Of a stretch of 9,586 bases of DNA, positions 1-5,923 are shown piece by piece. The first letter of the stretch is position 1; each line of letters starts with the position of its first letter. The translations under genes were made by a program, and so were the position numbers. The stretch spans positions 1 through 9,586 of the forward strand of contig JAPLDV010000048.1 of NCBI GenBank assembly GCA_026391235.1, given 5' to 3'. The notes under the pieces are model-generated. The model did no database searches and was not told the DNA's origin. It saw only the letters and a program-made list of their open reading frames with translations. Source of the stretch: Bacteroidia bacterium (GTDB lineage Bacteria > Bacteroidota > Bacteroidia > Bacteroidales > UBA12481).

Positions 1-896
1 CCCGGACGAATCAATCCCTTGCCAAACCGGTTTCCGCACCACTGCTGGGTGGTGTTGATGATGGTGGTACGCAGGGCCTCGTTCACAACCTGACCGAACT
101 GATAAGCTACATCCGTGCAAAGAGCCGCGGTATCCCCGATATGAACAGCAATCCGCTCCAGTTCAAGCGCAATGACCCGCTCTGCCTGAAGGGTATTGCT
201 GATGGTCATTCCGGAAAGTGACTCCATGAGCTGGGCATGTGTAACGGCATGTCCCACAGCTGTATCCCCTGCAATGCTTTCTGTCAGGATGCAGCGTTGG
301 AGGCCGGATCCGGATTCCTTTATAAGCTTTTCGATTCCGCGATGCTGGTAGCCGAGCTGGATCTCCAGGTGAATAACCTTCTCACCGTTGCAAATAAATC
401 TAAAATGACCGGGCTCGATGACCCCGGCATGGATCGGACCTACCCCAACCTCATGAAGCTCTTCACTATCGATCCGGTAAAATGGATAATCATTCATAAC
501 CAGTTCTTTCCGATACCGGTCATGGGCAAATCGGACCGGTTTCAGCCATGGATGGTTATGAAAACCAATACCGAAATTCTCATGAATTTCCCGTTCAAAA
601 AGATGCAACGCAGGGATTTGAGGAGTGAGGGAATCCAGGGTAGCTTCCCGATGGGCTATTTCGTGCGAGAATATGAGGAACATGCCGGTGCTGTCATCGG
701 CAAGAACTGTCATGAATTTCAATCCGCTTCTATATGGAAAAGCGTAGTAAAGAACGCAATGAACCGATTCCGATCGCATCAGGTTGGCCATCTGACTGAA
801 AAAACTGGAATAATTCAGAACGGGGACTGCATCCAACCTGAGTGGACCTGCACCTGGTAATAGTTCGATATAGGAGTGTTCCTTGGTTGGCATCAT
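1..896 (-). CDS. hyfG: HyfG/HycE-like large subunit (NuoC+NuoD fusion) of an Ehr-type complex; 3' end outside window
   Basis: I translated this by hand from ATG 896-894; 298 complete codons are visible and the frame is open at the left edge. Residues about 1-130 are a NuoC-like (30 kDa) domain ending in FEREIHENFGIGFHNHPWLK. From about 150 the NuoD-like domain begins (GPIHAGVIEPGHFRF, then LGYQHRGIEKLI), as in HycE/HyfG. Where [NiFe] hydrogenases carry the proximal nickel-binding RxCGxC, this protein reads ESIAGDTAVGHA (about 207-218), so both cysteines are absent (C-G-x-C becomes A-G-D-T). That fits Ehr complexes, which have complex I/group 4 hydrogenase architecture without the Ni site. The distal cysteine motif lies outside the window. 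The subunit should dock on the cytoplasmic face of the HyfB/C/E/F membrane arm with a NuoB-like partner. A second ATG follows directly (893-891). The upstream frame is open into the inverted-repeat element but holds no earlier ATG, GTG or TTG. Family assignment is firm; substrate unknown. Confidence 0.9.
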   Translation of the reverse strand, partial: MMPTKEHSYIELLPGAGPLRLDAVPVLNYSSFFSQMANLMRSESVHCVLYYAFPYRSGLKFMTVLADDSTGMFLIFSHEIAHREATLDSLTPQIPALHLFEREIHENFGIGFHNHPWLKPVRFAHDRYRKELVMNDYPFYRIDSEELHEVGVGPIHAGVIEPGHFRFICNGEKVIHLEIQLGYQHRGIEKLIKESGSGLQRCILTESIAGDTAVGHAVTHAQLMESLSGMTISNTLQAERVIALELERIAVHIGDTAALCTDVAYQFGQVVNEALRTTIINTTQQWCGNRFGKGLIRP

Positions 897-926
897 TTGT
901 TTATAGCTTCTTTCATGTAACTTGTC

Positions 927-1042
927 TTTAGGTACCCACCCCTGCCCCTCCCTGAATACAAGGAGGGGTTTGCTCCGAGGGAAAATCAGAGCTGGTTTCC
1001 CCTCCCTTTTTCAGGGAGGGGGTTAGGGGGTAGGTACCTTTA
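927..1042. repeat. TTTA target-site duplication flanking the inverted-repeat element
   Basis: TTTA occurs at 927-930 directly before GGTACC and again at 1039-1042 directly after the second GGTACC. Deleting the element plus one copy (112 bp) joins the minus-strand text so that hyfF reads ...HKILK-TSYMKEAINK and stops at TGA 895-893, overlapping the hyfG ATG (896-894) by 4 nt. That coherent result supports TTTA as the duplicated target. The palindrome GGTACC is an alternative duplicated site, but removing the element that way gives no hyfF stop before hyfG. Confidence 0.65.
931..1038. mobile_element. 108-bp MITE-like inverted-repeat element between hyfF and hyfG
   Basis: Both ends are GGTACC. 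The left arm (931-956) and the reverse complement of the right arm (1010-1038) match closely: GGTACC(C/T)ACCCC, a short variable segment, then CCCTCCCTGAA. Each arm also folds on itself: 999-1006 (CCCCTCCC) pairs with 1014-1021 around a 7-nt loop, and 945-951 pairs with 962-968. The element is flanked by TTTA on both sides (927-930 and 1039-1042), consistent with a 4-bp target-site duplication. It encodes no protein of its own. Read on the minus strand it gives the peptide KPLLVFREGQGWV, which I recall as a common translated repeat in Bacteroidota genomes (memory, not a search). It supplies the present stop codon of hyfF and separates hyfF from hyfG by 126 nt in an operon whose other gaps are 2-5 nt. 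A non-autonomous element moved in trans is the likeliest reading. Confidence 0.8.
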
Positions 1043-2360
1043 AGATCTTATGGATATGCATCTTACAGAAATATATCGCGGCATTTTCGCGCGGATGTGA
1101 AAACAGGAGGTGAAGCACACGCGTACTCATGGCATAGATCACACAGCATAAAAGGATCAGAACCAATACCAGTACAAACCAGCTCTTACCGGCCACCAGT
1201 GCCGCCAAAATCAGGAATTCGCTGACAAAAAGCCCTGATGGCGGGATTGCCAGGATTGCCAGCATCCCGATGAGCAGTGCGATTGCACCCGTTGGGAACA
1301 GTTTCAGGTACAAACCGCTTTCGTCGAGTTTATAAGTACCCAGCACCCGGCCCATCTGGCCGACCTGGAAAAACAGGCTCGATTTGGTGAGCGTGTGAAG
1401 AACCAGTAACAGGAAAGCAGCGTAATATCCAATGCCGCCGATTCCGATGGCGATAGCTACCAAACCCATGTTTTCCAAAGTTGAGTAGGCCAGCATCCGC
1501 TTGGTGTGCTTGGCTTTCAGCATGTATCCGGCGGCTACCAGTATCGAAAGCACGCCGGCAAGGATTAGCACCTTGTTCATCCATCCGAAGATAGGAGAAC
1601 CGGATAGAGCTTTGTAAACCCGGAATATCGAGAGAAAACCGAGATTGACCAGTCCGGTTGATATCAGTGCCCCAACAGGCGGCAGCGCCACCGAGTTGGC
1701 ATCGATTCCAACCGTATGCATCGGGAATAGTTCCATCTTGGTGCTATACCCGGTAAGAACAAATAGAAAGGCGATTTTCAGATAGATCGGGTCGAGCGTG
1801 TGAGCTGCGGAAGTAATCCCGGCGAATGATAAACCGGTCATTCCGGTTCCTTTCACTGAAAGACTAAGGAAAAGTATTCCCATGTATGCCAGCGCGATAC
1901 CGGCGGAAGTAATGAAAATGTACTTCCAGGTGGCTTCGAGGGCATGCAAGGTGCGATCGCTGTAAATAAGCACCGATGCCGTCAGTGTGGTGGCTTCAAC
2001 GAGTATCCATACCAGCGTTATATCATTGGCCAGGTAGGCCCCGGTAATGGCCGCAATCAATCCAGTCAATGCTGCATAATAGTAACTGAACCGCTTGTTC
2101 GCCGGATCGGTGAAATAAGGGAATCCCTGGATCACAACTGCTGTTGAGATCAGTGTGAGCAGACCGAGGAACAACACCCCGGCCGGATCGTAAGTGAAAT
2201 AAACCAGTTCGGTTTCACCGGCATGAAAAAGAACGTAAACATTGAAAAGCCATTGGAAAAACACGAAAAGCAGTATCAGCCAACGGGTTAACTGTAGCCG
2301 CCTCACGGTTAACATCGTAATGGCTATTAATAATGCCGATATGAAATAAACTGCTACCAT
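1023..2360 (-). CDS. hyfF: HyfF/NuoN-like antiporter-type membrane subunit, C-terminus altered by repeat insertion
   Basis: This 445-residue, very hydrophobic protein belongs to the NuoL/M/N-MrpA/D family and is expected to form an ion channel in the inner membrane arm. Visible family residues are Glu122 in the helix LVWILVEATT, Lys146 in EATWKYI, Lys208 in GYSTKMELFPMH, the segment HTKRMLAYSTLENMGLVAIA (about 285-304) and Lys326 in LHTLTKSSLFF. The normally conserved WLPDAHxxAPxPVSA following the helix-breaking histidine is degenerate here (His215, then TVGIDANSVALPPVGA). E. coli HyfF is about 526 residues with a final membrane segment; this one stops soon after VLHLLFSHPRE. The last residues VPTP and the TAA stop come from the inverted-repeat element. 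Without it the protein would end KILKTSYMKEAINK, about 451 residues. ATG 2360 follows the hyfE stop by 2 nt, which fixes the start. Assignment to HyfF rather than HyfD rests on gene order and is slightly less certain than the family. Confidence 0.88.
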   Translation of the reverse strand: MVAVYFISALLIAITMLTVRRLQLTRWLILLFVFFQWLFNVYVLFHAGETELVYFTYDPAGVLFLGLLTLISTAVVIQGFPYFTDPANKRFSYYYAALTGLIAAITGAYLANDITLVWILVEATTLTASVLIYSDRTLHALEATWKYIFITSAGIALAYMGILFLSLSVKGTGMTGLSFAGITSAAHTLDPIYLKIAFLFVLTGYSTKMELFPMHTVGIDANSVALPPVGALISTGLVNLGFLSIFRVYKALSGSPIFGWMNKVLILAGVLSILVAAGYMLKAKHTKRMLAYSTLENMGLVAIAIGIGGIGYYAAFLLLVLHTLTKSSLFFQVGQMGRVLGTYKLDESGLYLKLFPTGAIALLIGMLAILAIPPSGLFVSEFLILAALVAGKSWFVLVLVLILLCCVIYAMSTRVLHLLFSHPRENAAIYFCKMHIHKILKVPTP

Positions 2361-2362
2361 GC

Positions 2363-2992
2363 CTAGTGTTTTAAACTGGTTAGATTATCGGATTCCAGGT
2401 CGCTGAACTGTGAACCGATATGGTTCATTAAAACGCCGATAATCAGTACGCTGACGAAAATGTCGAGCAATATGCCGATGTTGATCAGCATGGGCATTTC
2501 ACTGCCTACCGCCAGGGAGAAGAAAAAGACGGCATTTTCAACGACAAGAAAACCTACCATGTGAGAAAAAATCCTCCTGTGCGTAATGATCAAAAGAACG
2601 CCTGTAAAAAGAGTGAACAGGGCAATCGTCATAAACACAGTATCCAAACCTGGGTTTTTAAGAATGTTGGAAAGTATGATGCTCACAAAAAGGCCGGCCA
2701 TAGTGAATATGAGCGAATAAAATGCAGGGAATGCTTTCGGATGAACCTTATAAACTTTGGTTTGATTGATGACGCGGAAAAGGAAATAGGGTACTATGAT
2801 TGCTTTGAATATGAGAGTTTCGGCTGATACAAAGATCAGGTTGGCCAGATTTATCGTTTTTAGTTCGATCAGAGCGATGAAAAAAAGCAGAATACCCTGT
2901 GTTGCAATGAGTTTGGCGTACGATCGGAATCTTTCGGCGATACTGAGGTACACCAGCGTTCCTGCAAATAGGACAATGAGCAGATAAAACAT
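2363..2992 (-). CDS. hyfE: HyfE-like membrane subunit (hydrogenase-4 component E family)
   Basis: A 209-residue integral membrane protein, close to E. coli HyfE (about 216). It shows about six or seven hydrophobic segments, starting MFYLLIVLFAGTLVYL, and a tail after IGVLMNHIGSQFSDLESD that resembles the end of HyfE. Family members combine NuoK-like features with extra helices and link the NuoH-like subunit to the antiporter-like subunits in the membrane arm. Recognisable pieces are FKAIIVPYFLFRVI (about 63-76), HRRIFSHMVGFLVVENAVFF (about 137-156, with the membrane Glu typical of NuoK-like subunits) and the IGILLDIFVSVLIIGV helix near the C-terminus. ATG 2992 lies 5 nt after the hyfC stop, and the stop lies 2 nt before hyfF, so the gene is in an unbroken cotranscribed block. 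No clear Shine-Dalgarno sequence precedes it, as is usual in Bacteroidota. Confidence 0.87.
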   Translation of the reverse strand: MFYLLIVLFAGTLVYLSIAERFRSYAKLIATQGILLFFIALIELKTINLANLIFVSAETLIFKAIIVPYFLFRVINQTKVYKVHPKAFPAFYSLIFTMAGLFVSIILSNILKNPGLDTVFMTIALFTLFTGVLLIITHRRIFSHMVGFLVVENAVFFFSLAVGSEMPMLINIGILLDIFVSVLIIGVLMNHIGSQFSDLESDNLTSLKH

Positions 2993-2997
2993 ATTAA

Positions 2998-3912
2998 TCA
3001 GTTAATCAGTTTATTAGTTACAATCAATACAATCAGGAAGGCTAACATGGCTACCGCCGTCAGGGTTAAAATAAACTGGGCATTTTTCTGCATTTTCTTT
3101 CTGGCGCGGAACGATTCCCCTATGCCGACAATAATGGCAAACGCCACCTGTACGGTGAAGAACAGCAGGATCTGAAAACCGGGATGCCATTCCGCCGGAA
3201 CCAGTGAACTGCAGATGAGGGAACCGTACACCGCAAATTTGATGGCACCGGTAATGTGAATCAAAGCTTTATCGAAACCGCTGTAATCCAGTATCATCAC
3301 CTCGTGCACCATAGTCAGTTCGAGATGCGTTTTAGGATCATCCACCGGCATCCTGGAGTTCTCAATCATCGCGATCTGCACCAGCAGGTAAAATCCGATG
3401 AGCCCGAATACAGTGATCATCGGGTTGCCTGAAACATGGAAAGCCACGAACATATCGGAAAATGAGGTATAACCGGTAAGCATCGCGAAAGTGCCCATGA
3501 GTATCAGAAAAGCGGGTTCCAGGAGCATGGAATAGAGGGCCTCGCGGTTGGCACCCATCCCTTCAAAACTGCTGCCGGTATCCAGTGCCCCGATAATAAG
3601 GAAGAACTTTCCCAGGGCGAGCATATAGGAGAAAAAGACGAAATCCGCCTGGAAAGGTATGAGAGCGGGCATGTTGGCAAAGGGAACCACGGTGATTACG
3701 GATAACATCGCGGCCAGCCCGATAACAGGAGCAAGCCTGAATACCCAGCCGGTGGTGGTGCTAAATACGCTGCCTTTGCCGAGTAATACCCTGATATCCA
3801 GCATCGGCTGGAGAATGCCGGGCCCTTTCCGGCCGCTGACGATGCTCCTGGTTCGGATAATAATGCCGGGAAAGAAAACCGCGGCGAGAAGGATCAGGGG
3901 AATTCCGGCCAT
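2998..3912 (-). CDS. hyfC: HyfC/HycD-like (NuoH-type) membrane anchor subunit
   Basis: A 304-residue protein of the NuoH/HycD family, with normal length (about 307-315 in E. coli). It anchors the peripheral large and small subunits to the membrane and carries the path between the redox module and the ion channels. The cytoplasmic loop GRKGPGILQPMLDIRVLLGK (27-46) is the NuoH signature region. The segment IENSRMPVDDPKTHLELTMV (183-202), followed by HEVMILDYSG, is the diagnostic HycD/HyfC motif with its acidic residues intact. About eight hydrophobic helices are visible. ATG 3912 begins 3 nt after the hyfB stop. The match favours the group 4 hydrogenase/Ehr branch over complex I NuoH, in keeping with the neighbouring hyfE. 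Confidence 0.92.
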   Translation of the reverse strand: MAGIPLILLAAVFFPGIIIRTRSIVSGRKGPGILQPMLDIRVLLGKGSVFSTTTGWVFRLAPVIGLAAMLSVITVVPFANMPALIPFQADFVFFSYMLALGKFFLIIGALDTGSSFEGMGANREALYSMLLEPAFLILMGTFAMLTGYTSFSDMFVAFHVSGNPMITVFGLIGFYLLVQIAMIENSRMPVDDPKTHLELTMVHEVMILDYSGFDKALIHITGAIKFAVYGSLICSSLVPAEWHPGFQILLFFTVQVAFAIIVGIGESFRARKKMQKNAQFILTLTAVAMLAFLIVLIVTNKLIN

Positions 3913-3915
3913 CGG

Positions 3916-5808
3916 TTACAGGATTTTTAAAATGGTGAGTACCAGAATGAGCAGCATAAACAGAAAAGCATATAATATGTAATGCTGTATCTGCCCGGTC
4001 TGCATGAAAGCTATCTTTTTGAAAACCCTTAATATTCCATCGATCGGTTTTTCTATCAGTTTTAATTTGAAAAGATCACGTGGATAGGTGGCAAAAGTTC
4101 CTTTGCCCGGGAAGAGATCATTTTCATCGATAGGCACGGTATGCTTTTGGGTTCCCAATATTGGGTTTGCCAGTGAGCTGAAATTATCTGCCCAGGAAGT
4201 GGCGGTATATTGCTGCTTTTCATCACCGGCAGTATATCCGCATCCCCAGGTTGGACCGGTTGTCACGATCCTTTTCTTCAGATGATAATATCGCCAGATA
4301 CCGATCATCGCTGCCAGTCCGATGAAAACTCCCCCGGCCAGGCTGATGCGGGTGAGCGTTTGGAGCAGGTCGCCGGTAAAAACTTCGGGAAGGGCAGCCC
4401 CGGTAAGCTCCGACGAAATTTTCATGACAGGTTTTACAAACCAGGCCGATACCAGTCCGATTGCCATGATGGCCGCAGAGGCCAGGATTGAGGGGAGCAG
4501 CATACCATTGCTTACTTCACGGGCCTCATGAACCTGTTTGCTCCGGGCCTGACCCAGAAAAACGATTCCGAAAGCCTTTGTGAAACAAAAAATCGCAAGT
4601 CCGCCGATCAGTGTTAATCCAATCAGACTGATTAATAACAGGATACTGAAATACAGGCTTGATTCGGGGAAGCTTTTAAACATTCCAAGATAGATCAGAA
4701 ATTCTGAAATAAATCCATTAAAGGGAGGAAGGCCGCAGATCGCCAGCGATCCGATCAGGAAAAAGGCGGCCGTAAAAGGCATTTTATAGGCTAACCCGCC
4801 GAGTTGATCGATATTTCGGGTATGGGTAGCCTGGTAAACCGATCCCGCATTAAAGAAAAGCAACGATTTAAACAGGCTGTGATTGAGCACATGCAGCAAA
4901 CCGCCGCTGAATCCAAGCAAGGTGAGCGTATGGTTGCCAGTGGCCATGCCAAGCACCCCCAAACCGATCCCGATGCCTATAATTCCGATGTTTTCTATGC
5001 TGTGATAGGCCAGCAACCGCTTTAGATCGTGCTGAACAATGGCCATCATTACACCCATGATTCCGGAGAAAAGAGAGAAACCCAGTATGATGAGCCCGAT
5101 CACAAAAAGGTCGGATTGAATAGAGAACACCACGCGTAAAATCCCGTAAATACCCATCTTGATCATCACTCCCGACATTAATCCGGATACCGGGGACGGA
5201 GCTGCCGGATGGGCTTCGGGAAGCCAGGTGTGCAGCGGAATAAATCCCGCCTTGATACCGAACCCGATAAAAAAGAGACTGAATACCAATAGGTTGGAAT
5301 GGGATCCAAAATAGGTTTTCAGTCCGTCGAATCCGGTTTGACCGGTTGCCTCACCGGCTATCAGAAATGCAACCATCAGAAAAGGCAATCCAACATGCAT
5401 CTGGATCAGGTAGTTAATGCCGGTCTTTAAAACTTTTCGGTCATCAGCCTCAAAGATGACGAGCAGGAACGATGAAACCGCCATCAGCTCCCAGACCACC
5501 AGGAAAGCAAATCCATCTCGCAGGATAACCACCAGTATCATAGAGAAGTACAGCCAGATAAAGGCCCATAGGTGCACCGACCAGCGCAGGGAAGTCTGTT
5601 TATCGTAATAGGATTTCAGGTAACCGCCGGCAAAAAGAAAGGCAGTGAGGGCTGTGAAGTTGATCAGTAAAACAAAGAAGACTGATAGCAGGTCGGGAGT
5701 GGGAAACGTGAGGACGTGAGGACGTGAGGGAGTGAGGACCTGAGGGAGGAAAGATGTAACCGTGGTGAGAGCGATAGAAAGGATATCGAAAGGGTTTCGG
5801 GAGGGCAA
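3916..5808 (-). CDS. hyfB: HyfB/NuoL-like antiporter-type membrane subunit, main reading frame (5' end frame-disrupted)
   Basis: The frame opens only with TTG 5808 and gives 630 residues, against about 670 in E. coli HyfB. Proton-channel residues are all present: Glu107 (VVWELMAVSSF), Lys186 (GFGIKAGFIPLHTWLPEAH), Lys217 (SGVMIKMGI), Lys263 (HDLKRLLAYHSIENIG) and Lys314 (LNHSLFKSLLFF). The C-terminal part has the HyfB-type TWGCGYT/QYTATSWADNF segment, an amphipathic stretch and a last helix (YAFLFMLLILVLTIL). The N-terminus is odd. Residues 2-20 (ending FDILSIALTTVTSFL) look like the second family helix, and the following linker is encoded by an octamer repeat. The expected first helix lies just upstream in another frame (see 5798-5857), and an in-frame TGA precedes the TTG. 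The natural protein was probably about 648 residues from ATG 5857. The gene is either frameshifted, misassembled by one base, or expressed from TTG without helix 1. Confidence 0.85.
   Translation of the reverse strand: MPSRNPFDILSIALTTVTSFLPQVLTPSRPHVLTFPTPDLLSVFFVLLINFTALTAFLFAGGYLKSYYDKQTSLRWSVHLWAFIWLYFSMILVVILRDGFAFLVVWELMAVSSFLLVIFEADDRKVLKTGINYLIQMHVGLPFLMVAFLIAGEATGQTGFDGLKTYFGSHSNLLVFSLFFIGFGIKAGFIPLHTWLPEAHPAAPSPVSGLMSGVMIKMGIYGILRVVFSIQSDLFVIGLIILGFSLFSGIMGVMMAIVQHDLKRLLAYHSIENIGIIGIGIGLGVLGMATGNHTLTLLGFSGGLLHVLNHSLFKSLLFFNAGSVYQATHTRNIDQLGGLAYKMPFTAAFFLIGSLAICGLPPFNGFISEFLIYLGMFKSFPESSLYFSILLLISLIGLTLIGGLAIFCFTKAFGIVFLGQARSKQVHEAREVSNGMLLPSILASAAIMAIGLVSAWFVKPVMKISSELTGAALPEVFTGDLLQTLTRISLAGGVFIGLAAMIGIWRYYHLKKRIVTTGPTWGCGYTAGDEKQQYTATSWADNFSSLANPILGTQKHTVPIDENDLFPGKGTFATYPRDLFKLKLIEKPIDGILRVFKKIAFMQTGQIQHYILYAFLFMLLILVLTILKIL
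5705..5744. repeat. Five-unit octamer tandem repeat inside the 5' part of hyfB
   Basis: On the minus strand five consecutive 8-mers read CTCAGGTC, CTCACTCC, CTCACGTC, CTCACGTC and CTCACGTT. In the hyfB frame they encode the linker QVLTPSRPHVLT between helix 2 and the PDLLSVFF helix. All three minus-strand frames stay open through the array. Because 8 is not a multiple of 3, each gain or loss of a unit changes the downstream frame. The ATG-5857 frame would be in phase with the hyfB body at copy numbers divisible by 3. Confidence 0.85.
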
Positions 5809-5857
5809 AGATTCCGAAGCTCAGGATCATCAAGCCAATAAACAGCAAGGGTATCAT
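5798..5857 (-). pseudogene. Out-of-frame first transmembrane helix of hyfB
   Basis: From ATG 5857 the minus strand encodes MIPLLFIGLMILSFGIFAL followed by Pro, a convincing first membrane helix for a NuoL/HyfB protein. This frame then becomes hydrophilic (KPFRYPFYRSHH). The hyfB body continues one nucleotide later in phase, with SRNPFDILSIALTTV as helix 2. Removing one base near 5798-5809 (TTTGCCCTCCCG on the minus strand) would join both into a normal family N-terminus. I take this as the true 5' end of hyfB, disconnected by a net one-base shift. A programmed frameshift is possible, but I see no standard slippery motif. Confidence 0.6.
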
Positions 5858-5923
5858 GGATGATAAAGTTGTGCGAAGATACGATAATGGGATTAAGGTG
5901 GTTAAAAAACAGGTTTCCGGTCA
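5858..5923 (-). promoter_or_regulatory. Junction between the T9SS pair and the hyf/Ehr operon; weak promoter candidate
   Basis: This 66-nt gap lies between the porP-like stop and ATG 5857. It is the only place in the window where a promoter for the hyf genes is expected, since the two gene sets are functionally unrelated. TATCTTCG at 5881-5874 resembles the Bacteroidota -7 element TAnnTTTG with one mismatch. A T-rich stretch lies about 20 nt upstream, but without a clear TTTG -33 box. This is suggestive only; readthrough from the T9SS genes is equally possible. Confidence 0.2.

Noticed and set aside
237..860. 207-codon plus-strand open frame
   Set aside because: It is antisense to the hyfG-like gene, whose NuoC/NuoD motifs are clear on the minus strand. 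The plus-strand product has no recognisable domain.
931..1038. GGTACC rather than TTTA as the target-site duplication
   Set aside because: It is possible because GGTACC flanks both sides and is palindromic. But removal on that basis leaves hyfF without a stop before hyfG, while the TTTA model gives a normal overlapping stop/start.
931..1038. The inverted repeat as an ordinary factor-independent terminator
   Set aside because: No T-run follows the stem on the transcribed strand, and its length, arm structure and flanking duplication fit an inserted element better.
5705..5744. Octamer array as a CRISPR
   Set aside because: The units are 8 bp and contiguous without spacers.
1..5857. Calling the cluster an active hydrogenase-4 or formate hydrogenlyase
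   Set aside because: The proximal nickel-binding cysteines are absent from the large subunit, and no formate dehydrogenase or maturation gene is visible.
1..5857. Calling the cluster respiratory complex I (nuo operon)
   Set aside because: HyfE and the HyfC/HycD-type motif are present, only two antiporter-like subunits are seen, and no separate NuoA, NuoJ or NuoK genes occur. Order and motifs fit the Hyf/Ehr branch.
5600..5857. 85-codon frame from ATG 5857 as an independent small gene
   Set aside because: Only its first 20 residues are protein-like, a TM1 fitting hyfB. The rest is the hyfB 5' region and octamer array read out of frame.
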